Assembly (NCBI RefSeq): GCF_030816715.1
Contig: NZ_JAUSYH010000001.1
Location: 6,758,001 to 6,822,000, forward strand
Length of the DNA stretch: 64,000 bases
Source of the DNA: Streptomyces achromogenes
GTDB lineage: Bacteria > Actinomycetota > Actinomycetes > Streptomycetales > Streptomycetaceae
Direction: 5' to 3'
Shown here: in pieces, positions 45,761-55,940 of the stretch
Numbering within the stretch: position 1 is the stretch's first letter
How the letters are laid out: every line of letters begins with the position of its first letter
Notes under the pieces: generated by a model
What the model saw: the letters and a program-made list of their open reading frames with translations, nothing else
Told to the model about the DNA's origin: nothing
Databases searched by the model: none
Made by a program: the position numbers and the translations under genes

Positions 45761-46871
45761 CGAGGCGGGAGACAACTCGTCCATATCCGACGAGGAATGG
45801 CAGGCTTTCCTCCGGGACAGCGAGCTCGGCGCCGCCTCCGCTCCGAAGGAGCCCTCCGCCCGGGCCCGTATGGTCACCGAGCGGTTGCGGCACCAGGGCG
45901 AGCCCGAGGGCTGGCGGGCCGGCCCGGTCCCGCGGGACATGAACGGCGGAACGAGACGACGGCGCCAGATGTGGTCGGTGCTCGGCGTGGCCGTGGCGCT
46001 CGGCCTCGTCGCCGTGGCGGTCAGACCCTCCCTGCTGCCCGGTGACCCCTTCGGAACCGGCGAGCCCGGGGCCGCCGCGGCGTCTCCGTTGCCCGCCGAG
46101 ACCGTGGCCCCCACCGCCGCACCGGGGACCGTGCCCGACCAGACGCCGACCATCGACAGACCCTTCGCCGGTTCTCCGGCCCTCGCCTGGGCCGACGGCG
46201 AGGCCGGCGTCGTCCTGCCCGCCGCCAGGGCCGTCGGGTCGGCGTCGAAGGAACGCGTGACGAAAGCGCTGGAACTGACCAGGAAACTGCTCGTCGGCGC
46301 GAACCTGGATCCGAAGACGCTGCGCGGCGAACGTCCGACCGTCGCGTTCTCGGTGCTCGACCCCAAGCAGCCGAACCTGCTAGACGACCTCGACGCCTTC
46401 CTTCGTTCACCGGACAGGACGCACGACCCGCTGACCCTGTTCAGCCGGTTCGACCCCGACGAGACCAGGGTCGTGGGCGCGGTGGTCAAGACGCGCGGGC
46501 GCATGACCTACAAGAACGGCAAGCACGACGGGGTGACCGTGCACGCCGACTACACCTTCGTCTATCCCGTCCGCCCCGCCGAGGGCCCGCCCGAGGTCAC
46601 CCGGACGATCGTGCGGCGCGTCGTCGACGTCGAACTCCCCGACCCCGCGCACTACGACGTGACGCCGGGGCGGTTGCTCGTCGTCCGGTACGACGAGGAG
46701 CTCTTCAACTCGGCCTGTGACGTCCACGACGGCTTCCTGCACCCCCGGTTCCGGTCGGCCGAGCCGACGGGGACCGCGCAGACCGGCCCGACCGTGGACC
46801 CGTACGACCGGAGCAAGGCCGTCGGCGGGGAGAGCGCGTCCGACAGTTGCGGAACCGCTTCCCGACTCTGA
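45741..46871 (+). CDS. Single-pass membrane protein of unknown function
   Basis: 376 aa, GTG with GAAGG ten bases upstream. A cytoplasmic N-terminus with ISDEEWQAFLRDSELGA precedes a basic segment and one helix (MWSVLGVAVALGLVAVAVRP, about residues 76-95). An Ala/Pro-rich linker and a large extracellular domain follow, with GVTVHADYTFVYPVRPAEGP. The topology recalls anti-sigma or sensor-like Streptomyces proteins, but no zinc motif or known domain was recognised. Confidence 0.75.
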   Translation: MVGKPSDEAGDNSSISDEEWQAFLRDSELGAASAPKEPSARARMVTERLRHQGEPEGWRAGPVPRDMNGGTRRRRQMWSVLGVAVALGLVAVAVRPSLLPGDPFGTGEPGAAAASPLPAETVAPTAAPGTVPDQTPTIDRPFAGSPALAWADGEAGVVLPAARAVGSASKERVTKALELTRKLLVGANLDPKTLRGERPTVAFSVLDPKQPNLLDDLDAFLRSPDRTHDPLTLFSRFDPDETRVVGAVVKTRGRMTYKNGKHDGVTVHADYTFVYPVRPAEGPPEVTRTIVRRVVDVELPDPAHYDVTPGRLLVVRYDEELFNSACDVHDGFLHPRFRSAEPTGTAQTGPTVDPYDRSKAVGGESASDSCGTASRL

Positions 46872-47128
46872 GCGGATCGCAGAAAGGAGTCACCGCACAG
46901 GACGGGCGCGCGGCCGCACCGGTCGACGCGCCCGTTCCCCGGACGTCGGACAGACAGGCAGCGCCTGTCCCGTGACCGGCGTGGGCACGTCAGGCGTCAG
47001 TGTGCCGACCGCGCGCCTGTCCGTCGTGAGGACCCGAAGCCGTCCCCGGGGCAGCCGGTCCCGAAGGGCAGGTCCCGGTACGTCCTTCTCCGCCCCGCTC
47101 TCCCTTGCGGGATCCGCTCGCCTGCGAG

Positions 47129-47929
47129 TCATCCGTTCACCCCCGTGTAGTGCCCGAGGCTCCACCGCCACAGCAGTCGTGAGCCGAGGTACGCCAGCAG
47201 GCCCAGCAGCGGGGAGACCGCCGCCAGCCAGTAGGGGACGCCCGTGCTGTCACCGTGGCCGGTGAGGACGGCGGCCGGGAAGTACGCGACGAAGGCGAGC
47301 GGCAGGCCGTACGTCAGGAAGCCGCCCACCGCCTTGGGCAGCACGTTGAGCGGGTAACTGCCGAATGTGCCCAGAAGCTCCTCCAGCCAGCGGCCCCAGT
47401 AGTCGGCGGCCGGGAAACGCAGTGCTGCGGAGGCCACCGCCGTGAACAGGGCGGCCTCCAGGAACATGCCGCCGAGAACGGCCACGATCAGATACGACGT
47501 CCGGCCCGCCGTCCAGTCGAGTTCGCTGCGGCTGAGCGCGCCCGCCATCAGGCCCACCGCGACCGTCAGATCGCCGATGGCGTTCGTGGGGAATATGCGC
47601 AACTGCACCTGAAGGTGCACCGACATCGGCCGCACCAGACAGACGTCGATCTTGCCTTCCTGGATGAAGTAACCGATTCCGTGCATGCGTCCCAGGAACA
47701 GCACGAACAGACCGTGGGCGAGCATCCGGGTCGCCGGGATGAGCAGCACGTCCGAGCTGTCCCAGCCGCCCATCCCGCTGAACCGGGTCAGCAGCACGGT
47801 GGCGAAAACGATCACCGAGACCTGCCAGACGGCGCCGATCGCGACCATCATCAGGAACTCGGAACGGTATTCCAACTGCGCGCGGAAGTTGAGACGCGTG
47901 ATCCGCCACGCCAGGCGTACGGTCTTCAC
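47129..47929 (-). CDS. ABC-2 type transporter permease (DUF6297/ABC2_membrane_6-like)
   Basis: 266 aa from the GTG at 47929, with GGGAGG upstream. Six hydrophobic segments are present. MHGIGYFIQEGKIDVCLVRP is the conserved loop of this actinobacterial ABC-2 permease type, where one gene of each type pairs with a NatA-like ATPase. It begins five bases after the stop of the second permease. Substrate unknown; the export direction is inferred from the family. Confidence 0.85.
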   Translation of the reverse strand: MKTVRLAWRITRLNFRAQLEYRSEFLMMVAIGAVWQVSVIVFATVLLTRFSGMGGWDSSDVLLIPATRMLAHGLFVLFLGRMHGIGYFIQEGKIDVCLVRPMSVHLQVQLRIFPTNAIGDLTVAVGLMAGALSRSELDWTAGRTSYLIVAVLGGMFLEAALFTAVASAALRFPAADYWGRWLEELLGTFGSYPLNVLPKAVGGFLTYGLPLAFVAYFPAAVLTGHGDSTGVPYWLAAVSPLLGLLAYLGSRLLWRWSLGHYTGVNG

Positions 47930-47934
47930 CGCGA

Positions 47935-48741
47935 TCAGCCTCCCTGCGAGATGACCCGCCGGGCGGCGAGTCGCCACACCAGCCGGGTGAACAGCGCCAG
48001 CACCGCCACCCAGACGGCCTGAACCAGCAGTGCGGGGCCGGCGTCCGACAACGGGATACGACCGACGTAGAGCGACAGCGGCACGCTCAGCGTTGCCTGG
48101 AACGGCAGGAAGGCGCTCAGCGTGACGAACCAGTCGGGGAAGAACCACAGCGGTGCGTACACCCCGGACAGCAGGTTCTGCGCGAACACGAGGATGAGCA
48201 TGGCGGCGCTGTTGCGCAGGGTGAAGAAACAGAGCTGATCGATGGCCAGCATGACGTAGTACAGGATCCACTGGCCGAGCAGCAGGCTCAGCGCGAACAC
48301 CCCCGCCACGGCCGCCGATCCGGGAGGCGTCACCACTGCGGTCCACAGACAGACCGCGTAACCGGCCACCGCCCATGCCAGACCGTACAGTTGCTCGCCG
48401 AGCGCCCGCAGGGCGTAGTAGCGCTGCGGTGACAGCGGCCGTAGGTACCAGTAGACGATGGTGCCGAAGTGCATGTGCTGGATGACGGTGTCCCGGCCCG
48501 CGTACTGGTCCAACGCCCGCAGCCTGGACGCCAGTACGGCCAGCACCGCGTAGGTGACGGCCTGGTCGCGGCTCAGCCCGGCGGTGGTGCCCGTGCGGGC
48601 GTACAGACCGTGCCACAGCGATGCCACCAGCACCACCTGCACGGCGAGCCGCAGCAGGGCGGCGGTCATCCGGGGCGGGGTGTGCAGCTCTCCGAGCGGG
48701 GTGACCCGGGCGGCGCGCCAGGCGGCCAGGATGGCCATCAC
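47935..48741 (-). CDS. ABC-2 type transporter permease, second subunit
   Basis: 268 aa with about six helices. MHFGTIVYWYLRPLSPQRYY is the counterpart of the loop in the sister permease. It overlaps the ATPase gene stop by four bases (ATGA), so the three genes form one operon. The upstream ATPase gene is frameshifted, which may inactivate the whole exporter. Confidence 0.85.
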   Translation of the reverse strand: MMAILAAWRAARVTPLGELHTPPRMTAALLRLAVQVVLVASLWHGLYARTGTTAGLSRDQAVTYAVLAVLASRLRALDQYAGRDTVIQHMHFGTIVYWYLRPLSPQRYYALRALGEQLYGLAWAVAGYAVCLWTAVVTPPGSAAVAGVFALSLLLGQWILYYVMLAIDQLCFFTLRNSAAMLILVFAQNLLSGVYAPLWFFPDWFVTLSAFLPFQATLSVPLSLYVGRIPLSDAGPALLVQAVWVAVLALFTRLVWRLAARRVISQGG

Positions 48742-49734
48742 GCGGTCCCGGCCTGGGCGTACGCGGCCCGCATCACGTCCTCCAACTCCGCCTCGTCCAG
48801 GGCGATGTCCGTCACCTCGTACCGCTCGATGACGGCCTTCAGCGCCTGGTGGACCGTGGGCGCGCCCGCACCGTCCGGCCCGAACACCACCCGTGCGCCC
48901 TCGCGGCGCAGAAGCGTGATCCCCTGCGGCGCCACGACCTCGGCGTGCGGGTCGGCGAGAGTGGCCCGCACCTGCCAGGTGGAGCCGAAGGCGTTGCGGA
49001 TCTCGTCGAGCGTGCCGTCCAGCACCAGCCGGCCGTGGTTGATCAGCACCACGCGCTCGGCGAGCCGCTCGACCTCCGTCATGTCGTGCGTGGTCAACAG
49101 GACCGTACGGCCGCGCTGTTCGACCTGGTGACGCAGGAACTCGCGGACCTGCTCCTTCACCACCACGTCCATTCCGATGGTGGGTTCGTCGAGGAAGACC
49201 ACGGGCGGGTCGTGCAGCAGTGCCGCCGCTAGGTCGCAGCGCACGCGCTGGCCGAGGGACAGGTGGCGCACCCGGGTGTCCCAGAACGAGGAGAGGTCGA
49301 GAAGGTCGTCGAACTCCCGCAGTCGCGAGGCGTGTTCAGGGCGGGGCACCTCGTAGATGTCGCGCAGGATCGCGAACGACTCGCGCACCGGGAGGTCCCA
49401 CCACAGCTGCGTGCGCTGTCCGAAGACGGCCCCGATGTTGCGGGCGTTGCGTTCCCTCTCCCGGGTACGGCACGACGCCCGCGACGCGTGCCTCACCGGA
49501 CGTGGGGGTGAGGATGCCGGTGAGCATCTTGATGGCGGTGGACTTGCCGGCGCCGTTCGGTCCGAGCAGGGCGAGGAGTTCACCCGGCGCGACGTCGAAG
49601 GTGACGTCGCGGACGGCGTGCTTGGCGACCCGTTCCGGATCGACCAGGGACCGCAGGCCGCCGATGAGGCCGGGGCGGCGGACGGTGGTGTGGAAGGTGC
49701 GGGACAGACCGCGCACCTCGATGCTGCCGGTCAC
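48738..49734 (-). pseudogene. NatA-like ABC transporter ATPase, interrupted by a frameshift
   Basis: The first part, from the GTG at 49734 (GGAGG eight bases upstream), has Walker A LLGPNGAGKSTAIKMLTGIL and runs to VAGVVPY. The remainder, in another frame, continues RERERNARNIGAVFGQRTQL and has LSLGQRVRCDLAAALLHDPP and Walker B VVFLDEPTIGMD. The two pieces join seamlessly if one base is removed from the GGG at 49463-49465 (CCC on the coding strand). It is either a true +1 frameshift or a sequencing error. Both permeases downstream are intact. Confidence 0.8.
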
Positions 49735-49834
49735 TCGTTGAACCTCCAATGCCACGCGGCCGGCCTGCTGTCGGGCCGGCCGGCCGCGGGAGACGTCGTC
49801 ACCGTGTCGGAACGCCGATCGGACGGTCGACCCG

Positions 49835-52711
49835 TCAATCGGTCACGGAGAACACGAAGGAGAACTCGACGGGCTCCGCGTTCAGGAAGTACCGCGGGAG
49901 CGGTCCGGGTCCGCAGGACTGGGAGCCGATGCCGTGCTGGCCGTGGTCGAGGTTGACCCAGACCGTGTCGCCGGGCGTGAGGTCGGTCAGGTGCCGCGCC
50001 GCGTCCAGCTGCTCGGTCGTCCAGCGTCGCGCGGAGAACCAGAACGCCGGGTCGCCGTCGATGCGCAGCCCGCCGAGCTCCGCCCAGCGGACGTCGGCCC
50101 TGGCGCCGTTCTCCTGCGGGCGCACGTACGGGGTCTGCAACTCCTCGATGCTCCCGTCCCACCACCCGAGCATGGACGCGGCCCTGGTGTCCGGGTACGC
50201 CTCGCCGGGGCCGCCGCCGAACCACTGCACGTGGTCCGCGGACGCCTGCGCCAGCCCGAAGCGGACGCCGATCCTGGGCAGCGGCAGCGTCCAGTCGCCC
50301 TCGGGGGCCACGGAGACGGTCAGTCGCAGCCGTGTCCCGTCGGACGTCCAGCGGTACACGGTGCGCAGGCCCGTCTCGCGGCCGGCCGGCGCCACCCGGG
50401 TCCGTACGGTCAGCGCGTCGTCCCCCGGCTCGACGCCGTCCAGGCGGTGCCGCATGCGGTGCAGGCCGTACGTACGCCACAGCGGGCCGTAGCGCGTGTC
50501 GTCCTGCCAAGACGCGCCGTCGTCGTTGTCGGTCGTCGCCCGCCACACGTCCAGGCGCAGCCGCGTCACGTCGACGCCGCCGATGCGCTTCAGCGCGCCG
50601 CTGCGGGCGTCGAAGACGCCGGGACCGAGCGTGAGCGACGGGCCGTCGGGGACGGGGCGCCGCGAGGCGGCGACGGTCACGGGCGCCCGCGGGACGACCG
50701 TCTCCTGGCCCCACGCCACCGGGTGCCCTGCGGGCGCCCACGACGTGTCCTCGGCGAGCAGCGCGCGGACCGTCCACTGGACCTCGTCGCCCTCGCCGTC
50801 GGGGCCCGCCGGCAGTTTCACCTCGGCCGACCCGCCCGGTGCGAGGGGCCCGACCGCGAGCGCCCGTGCACCGGTGGGAACACCGTCCACCTGGTGGAAG
50901 AACTCGAACCTCAGGTGGGAGAGGTCCGAGAAGTCGTACCCGTTGGTGATCCGCACGGTCCCGCCCGTGCCGTCGCCCTCGATGCGGACCGGCTCGATCA
51001 CCTTCTTGAACTCGACCAGGCCGGGGGAGGGGGTGCGGTCCGGGAAGAGCAGGCCGTCGCAGACGAAGTTGCCGTCGTGCAGTTCCTCGCCGAAGTCGCC
51101 GCCGTAGGCGTAACCCAGTTCCGGGTGCCGGATGCCGTGGTCGATCCACTCCCAGACGAACGCGCCCTGGAGCCGGTCGTGCGCCTCGAAGATCCGCTGG
51201 TAGTCGGCGAGCCCGCCGGGGCCGTTGCCCATGGCGTGGGCGTACTCGCACAGGATGAAGGGCAGTTCGCGCCGCCTGTGGGTGCCGCCGTCCAGCCCCT
51301 GTCCGATCCGTTCGACCTCCTCGTGGGAGGCGTACATGCGCGAATAGACGTCCGTGTCACGGCAGCTGACGTCGCCCTCGTAGTGCACGAGGCGCGAGGC
51401 GTCACGGCCGCGGATCCACTCGGCCATCGCGGTCAGTCCGCGCCCGGTGCCGGCCTCGTTGCCGAGGGACCAGATGACGACCGACGGGTGGTTCTTGTCC
51501 CGTTCGACCATGCGGGCGGCGCGGTCGAGCAGCGCGGGGGTCCAGCGTTCGTCGTCGACGGGGTTGTCCCGCCAGTCCTGCTCGACGAACCCGTGGGTCT
51601 CCAGGTCGCATTCGTCGATGACCCACAGCCCGTACTCGTCGCACAGGTCGAGGAAGGCGGGGTGCGGCGGGTAGTGCGAGGTGCGGACGGCGTTGACGTT
51701 GTGCCGCTTCATCAGCAGCACATCGGCGCGCATCGTCTCCAGGTCGAGGGCGCGGCCCGTCTCCGGGTGCCACTCGTGCCGGTTGACGCCCTTGAAGAGG
51801 ACCGGCCGGCCGTTGACCTTGATCAGACCGTCCGCCAGTTCGACGGTACGGAAACCGATGCGCAACGGAACCCGCTCGCCCTCGGTCACCAGCTCGCCGT
51901 CGTACAGCGTGGGCGTCTCCGCCGTCCACGGCCGGACCGGCGTCGTCACGGTCTCGCCGGTCGCGGCGTCGATGCCCAGGGCGGGGACGGTGACCCGCCC
52001 GTCGACGTCGGAGTCGACGCGCAGGGCGCCCTCGCCCGTGACGTGGTCGTAGGAGGCGTGCACGAAGAAGTCGAGCACACCGCCGGCCGGCCGGTGCAGC
52101 AGGGTGACGTCACGGAAGATGCCCGGCAGCCACCACTGGTCCTGGTCCTCCAGGTACGAACCCGCCGACCACTGGTGGACGCGTACCGCGAGGACGTTGC
52201 CGCGCGGCTTGAGCAGATGCCCCACCGCGAACTCGTGCGGCAGCCGGGAGCCCTTGAACTCGCCGAGGTCCGTGCCGTTCAGCCAGAGGCGGGCGCAGGA
52301 CTCCACGCCGTCGAAACGGAGGACGAAGCCGCCTTCGGAAAGGTCCGGCCATCCCTCGGGCAGGTCGAAGACCCGTCGATGGTCGCCGGTCGGGTTCTCG
52401 GTGGGCACGCGGGGCGGGTCCACCGGGAACGGATAGAGGTGGTTGGTGTAGACGGGTGAGCCGAAGACGCCGTCCCCCTGCAGGACCCAGTGGCCTGGGA
52501 CCGTGACCTCGGCCCAGTCCCTGGCGTCGTAACCCTCCGCGGCGAACGCGTCGTCCTCGGCGTCGGCCGTGGCCGACACCCGAAGTCTCCAACGCCCGTT
52601 CAGCGAAAGGGACTTCGCATCGGACGACGCGTACCAGGCGCGGGGCGGAAGAGCCCCGCTGCCCGGGGAGACGCTCTCGACGTAGTCGACGGCAGGGGTG
52701 CGCAAGGACAT
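49835..52711 (-). CDS. GH2 beta-galactosidase (LacZ-like)
   Basis: 958 aa, the LacZ length, with no signal peptide. The order is sugar-binding jelly roll, Ig-like domain, TIM barrel and C-terminal beta-galactosidase small-chain domain. VIWSLGNEAGTGRGL carries the acid/base Glu (near residue 420) and FILCEYAHAMGNGPGGLADY the nucleophile (near 490). VLFKGVNRHEWHPETGRALD is also diagnostic. It starts 12 bases after the permease stop, as the last gene of the sugar ABC operon. It probably frees galactose from imported galacto-oligosaccharides. Confidence 0.93.
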   Translation of the reverse strand: MSLRTPAVDYVESVSPGSGALPPRAWYASSDAKSLSLNGRWRLRVSATADAEDDAFAAEGYDARDWAEVTVPGHWVLQGDGVFGSPVYTNHLYPFPVDPPRVPTENPTGDHRRVFDLPEGWPDLSEGGFVLRFDGVESCARLWLNGTDLGEFKGSRLPHEFAVGHLLKPRGNVLAVRVHQWSAGSYLEDQDQWWLPGIFRDVTLLHRPAGGVLDFFVHASYDHVTGEGALRVDSDVDGRVTVPALGIDAATGETVTTPVRPWTAETPTLYDGELVTEGERVPLRIGFRTVELADGLIKVNGRPVLFKGVNRHEWHPETGRALDLETMRADVLLMKRHNVNAVRTSHYPPHPAFLDLCDEYGLWVIDECDLETHGFVEQDWRDNPVDDERWTPALLDRAARMVERDKNHPSVVIWSLGNEAGTGRGLTAMAEWIRGRDASRLVHYEGDVSCRDTDVYSRMYASHEEVERIGQGLDGGTHRRRELPFILCEYAHAMGNGPGGLADYQRIFEAHDRLQGAFVWEWIDHGIRHPELGYAYGGDFGEELHDGNFVCDGLLFPDRTPSPGLVEFKKVIEPVRIEGDGTGGTVRITNGYDFSDLSHLRFEFFHQVDGVPTGARALAVGPLAPGGSAEVKLPAGPDGEGDEVQWTVRALLAEDTSWAPAGHPVAWGQETVVPRAPVTVAASRRPVPDGPSLTLGPGVFDARSGALKRIGGVDVTRLRLDVWRATTDNDDGASWQDDTRYGPLWRTYGLHRMRHRLDGVEPGDDALTVRTRVAPAGRETGLRTVYRWTSDGTRLRLTVSVAPEGDWTLPLPRIGVRFGLAQASADHVQWFGGGPGEAYPDTRAASMLGWWDGSIEELQTPYVRPQENGARADVRWAELGGLRIDGDPAFWFSARRWTTEQLDAARHLTDLTPGDTVWVNLDHGQHGIGSQSCGPGPLPRYFLNAEPVEFSFVFSVTD

Positions 52712-52723
52712 GGGTCTCCTAGG

Positions 52724-53617
52724 TCAGCCCTTGATGCCGGTCTGTGCGATCCCCTGGACCAGCCAGCGCTGGAGGAAGAGGAACACGAACACCAGGGGCA
52801 GGATGGAAAAGGCGGTGGCCATGAAGATCAGGTGGAAGACGACCGTCTGGTTGGTCATGTAGTTGGAGAGCGCGACCTGGACCGTCCACGAACCCGGGTC
52901 CTGGCCGATGACCAGCGGCCACAGGAAGGAGTTCCAGCCGTTGATGAAGGTGATGGTCGCCATCGCCGCGAAGAAGTTGAGCGAGTTGGGCACCACGATG
53001 CGCCAGTACGCACCCCAGTAGCCCAGCCCGTCCACGCGCGCCGCCTCCTCCAGCTCCTTGGGGAACCCCAGGAAGTACTGCCGGAACAGGAAGCAGGTGA
53101 AACCACTGAACAGGCCCGGGACGATGAGACCCCGGTAGGTGTCCACCCAGCCGAGCGACGACACCAGAACGAAGCTCGGGACGAAGGTGACCGCCGTCGG
53201 GACCATCAGGGTGCCCAGGACGGCGTAGAAGACCTTGTTGGCGTGCCGGTACGGGATGCGGGCGAGTCCGTAGCCGGCGAGCGAGCACACCAGCAGGACG
53301 CCGGCGGTGTGCAGGGTGGCCACCACCGCCGAGTTCCACAGGGACTGGCCGAAGGGCACCGTCCCGTCGGTGAACAGTTCCTTGACGTTGCCCCACTGGA
53401 TGTCCGTGGGGAAGAACTTCCAGTTCTCTCCGGTGATCTCGGCGTCGGTGGACAGGGCGTTGCGGACGAGCAGGTAGAAGGGGACCAGGAAGAAGAAGCC
53501 GGCGATCCCGGTGGCGATGTAGAGGCCGGTGGAGCTCATCACGCCGCCGCGCCCGCCTCGGCGGGGCTTCGGTGACGGCGGTGCGGACTTGCCTACCTCA
53601 GGCGTCGTGGTGGTCAC
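52724..53617 (-). CDS. Carbohydrate ABC transporter permease (MalG-like)
   Basis: 297 aa from the GTG at 53617, which overlaps the upstream stop (GTGA). Six helices follow a basic N-terminal tail. The EAA loop is KELEEAARVDGLGYWGAYWR, diagnostic of CUT1 permeases. It works with the partner permease and the binding protein; no ATPase gene is present, so it probably shares the global MsiK ATPase, as most Streptomyces CUT1 systems do. Confidence 0.92.
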   Translation of the reverse strand: MTTTTPEVGKSAPPSPKPRRGGRGGVMSSTGLYIATGIAGFFFLVPFYLLVRNALSTDAEITGENWKFFPTDIQWGNVKELFTDGTVPFGQSLWNSAVVATLHTAGVLLVCSLAGYGLARIPYRHANKVFYAVLGTLMVPTAVTFVPSFVLVSSLGWVDTYRGLIVPGLFSGFTCFLFRQYFLGFPKELEEAARVDGLGYWGAYWRIVVPNSLNFFAAMATITFINGWNSFLWPLVIGQDPGSWTVQVALSNYMTNQTVVFHLIFMATAFSILPLVFVFLFLQRWLVQGIAQTGIKG

Positions 53618-54579
53618 TTGGACTCGTCCCCCCTTCCGAAGCCCATGAACTTGCCCTGGAGCAGGGTCACGGCGCAGATCAACACGGTCAGGATGACCGC
53701 ACCGGCGCTGCCGGAGCCGTAGTCCTGGCTCTCGCCGAGAGCCTTGTAGTACAGCTCGACGAGCGGCGGGCGGCCCCACGTGGTCTTCGACAGCAGGTTG
53801 AAGAACTCGTCGAACGCCTGGTAGGCGGCGATGAGCAGCAGCAGGATCACCGCGGTGGAGGTGGCGCGCAGTTGCGGCAGGGTGATGTGGCGGAAGGTCT
53901 GCCAGCCCGGCTTGGCGCCGTCGATCGCGGCGGCCTCGTACAGCTCGCCCGGGATGTTCTGCAGCGCGGCCAGGAACAGGATCATGTAGAAGCCGGACTG
54001 CAGCCACAGGCGTGCCGTGACGATGACGAGCCAGTACCAGGGCGGGTTGGGGTCCGCCAGCCAGGCGATGTTCTCGACCCCGAACCAGCCGATCACCGTG
54101 TTCATGAGGCCGAAGCGGACCCCGCTGAAGATCGACATCTTCCAGATCAGCGCGGCGGCGACATAACTGCAGGCCGTCGGCAGGAAGAAGACCGAACGGA
54201 AGAACGCCCGCATGAAGCGGAGCCGGTTCACCAGCAGGGCCAGGCCCAGCGACAGCGCCCAGGTGGTGGGCACGATGAACGCGGCGAAGACGGTGAAGGT
54301 GACGAGGGAGCCGACGAAGTCGTCGTTCGTCAGCATGTACGTGTAGTTCTCGAACCCGACGAACTTGTCGGGCGTGACCGTGAAGCGGGCCTCGAAGAAG
54401 CTGAGCCAGAGGCTCCACAGGATCGGCGCGTAGACGAAGATCGCCAGGCCGATGAGGAACGGCCCGGTGAAGAGCCAGAAGTTGAAGGTGGGGCTGCCCC
54501 GCAGACCCCGCCGCGGCTTGGCCGGTGAGGCCTTCGCCGGGGCGGGGCGCGCGAGGTCGCGCGTCTTGGTCGTCGACAT
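53614..54579 (-). CDS. Carbohydrate ABC transporter permease (MalF-like)
   Basis: 321 aa. An N-terminal Ala/Pro/Lys-rich tail precedes six helices; the EAA loop is GELYEAAAIDGAKPGWQTFR. It is the MalF-type partner, lying 20 bases after the binding protein gene and overlapping the next permease. A galacto- or rhamnogalacturonan-oligosaccharide substrate is inferred from the linked GH2 and the shared operators. Confidence 0.92.
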   Translation of the reverse strand: MSTTKTRDLARPAPAKASPAKPRRGLRGSPTFNFWLFTGPFLIGLAIFVYAPILWSLWLSFFEARFTVTPDKFVGFENYTYMLTNDDFVGSLVTFTVFAAFIVPTTWALSLGLALLVNRLRFMRAFFRSVFFLPTACSYVAAALIWKMSIFSGVRFGLMNTVIGWFGVENIAWLADPNPPWYWLVIVTARLWLQSGFYMILFLAALQNIPGELYEAAAIDGAKPGWQTFRHITLPQLRATSTAVILLLLIAAYQAFDEFFNLLSKTTWGRPPLVELYYKALGESQDYGSGSAGAVILTVLICAVTLLQGKFMGFGRGDESK

Positions 54580-54599
54580 CTCGAGGTCCGTCCCGCGGC

Positions 54600-55865
54600 C
54601 TATCCGAACAGCTTCTTGAGCTCGCGGTTGACGGCCGTGTCCGCCTTGTCCAGCGCCGCCTCCGGGTCCATGTCCTTGCGGACGGAGTTGGCGAAGACGT
54701 CCTCGAGGGAGGAGATCATGGCCTGGGTCCAGCCGATGTTGTCGAAGTGCCCGAACTCGTTGAAGAGCCGGACGCCCTCAGCGGCGTTGCCCGACTTGAG
54801 CTTGGTGGCGGACTGCGCGATCGAGGTGCGCGGCGGGATGTGGAAGCCGTAGGAGGTGGCCCAGTCCTCCTGGTACTCCTTCTGGTCGATCCACAGCCAC
54901 TTGACGTACTCCTTGGCGGCGTCGACGTTCTTGCCCTTGGCGTTGACGAACATCGACCAGCCGCCGTTGTAGACCGACTGCTTGCCGGAGTCGACGGTCT
55001 TCGGGAAGGGGAAGACGCCCCAGTCGTCGCCGAGCGCCTTCTGGATTCCCGGCATCGCCCACATGCCGCAGAACTGGATGGCGCACAGGCCCTGGTTGAG
55101 CGAGGAGGGGTCCCAGGACTCGGTCGGAGCGCCGAGGAGAAGGTTGCCGCTGGTGAACAGCTTGCGCATCTTCTTGATGCCCTCGATGACGCCCGGGGTG
55201 TGGTAGGCGATCTGGTTCTTCGCGTCGAGGGTGTCGGCGCCGGCCGACCAGATCATCGGGTTGATGACGTTGTGCAGGTCGTTGCCCATGTACAGGCCCT
55301 TGACCTTGCCCGTGGTGAGCTTGGCGGCGGCCTCCATCAGCTCGTCGAGCGTGGTCGGCACCTCGACCTTGGCCTTCTCCAGCATCGACTTGCGGTAGAA
55401 GAAGAACTGCGGGTCGTCGATCATCCGGACGCCGTATATCTTCCCGTCGACCGTGTGGGACTTGATGTCGGCCGGGTTGAAGTCGCTCTTGACCGGATCG
55501 ATGATGTCGGTCAGGTCCGCCACCTGACCGCTCTTGATCATCTGGATCTGCGGGTGGAACTCGAAGAGGTCGGGCGCGTTCTTGGTGAGCAGGGTGGCGA
55601 ACAGCTTGCTCTCGAAGTCGGCGCTGGTGATCCACTGCGTGGTCACGTTGGCCTTGTCGTAGGCCTTCGCGTACTTCTTGATGGCCTGCTCGGTGCCCGC
55701 CTCGCCGTACGCGTGGAAGAACTGCGTCAGATCGACGCCCGAACCGGCTCCGCCGCTGCGGCCGTTGTTGCCGCCGCAGGCCGCGAGGCTGCCGGCTGCG
55801 GCCATTCCCGCCGCGGCCCGGAAGAGGGACCTGCGGGACCAGTTGCTGTTGCTCAGTGCCGACAT
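54600..55865 (-). CDS. Extracellular sugar-binding lipoprotein of an ABC importer
   Basis: 421 aa from the ATG at 55865 (AAGGACG upstream). The signal NWSRRSLFRAAAGMAAAGSL ends in the lipobox LAAC and has twin Arg, so Tat export is possible. The body has SBP_bac_1 features, including LTGK-type segments (AAAKLTTGKVKGLYMGNDLH) and CAIQFCGMWAMPGIQKALGD. It delivers oligosaccharides to the two permeases. First gene of the operon, under the promoter near 55941 and the operators at 56045. Confidence 0.92.
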   Translation of the reverse strand: MSALSNSNWSRRSLFRAAAGMAAAGSLAACGGNNGRSGGAGSGVDLTQFFHAYGEAGTEQAIKKYAKAYDKANVTTQWITSADFESKLFATLLTKNAPDLFEFHPQIQMIKSGQVADLTDIIDPVKSDFNPADIKSHTVDGKIYGVRMIDDPQFFFYRKSMLEKAKVEVPTTLDELMEAAAKLTTGKVKGLYMGNDLHNVINPMIWSAGADTLDAKNQIAYHTPGVIEGIKKMRKLFTSGNLLLGAPTESWDPSSLNQGLCAIQFCGMWAMPGIQKALGDDWGVFPFPKTVDSGKQSVYNGGWSMFVNAKGKNVDAAKEYVKWLWIDQKEYQEDWATSYGFHIPPRTSIAQSATKLKSGNAAEGVRLFNEFGHFDNIGWTQAMISSLEDVFANSVRKDMDPEAALDKADTAVNRELKKLFG

Positions 55866-55940
55866 GTGACGTCCTTGTCTCGGAGTACGGCGAAGGCTCT
55901 TCGCGCGGCGCAGGTGGCTCAATTCCTGTCGCGGAGCCGG

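Noticed and set aside
49934..52459. 841-codon plus-strand open frame opposite the GH2 gene
   Set aside because: It is Val/Asp/Arg-rich without motifs. The minus strand encodes a full LacZ-type enzyme with both catalytic Glu segments.
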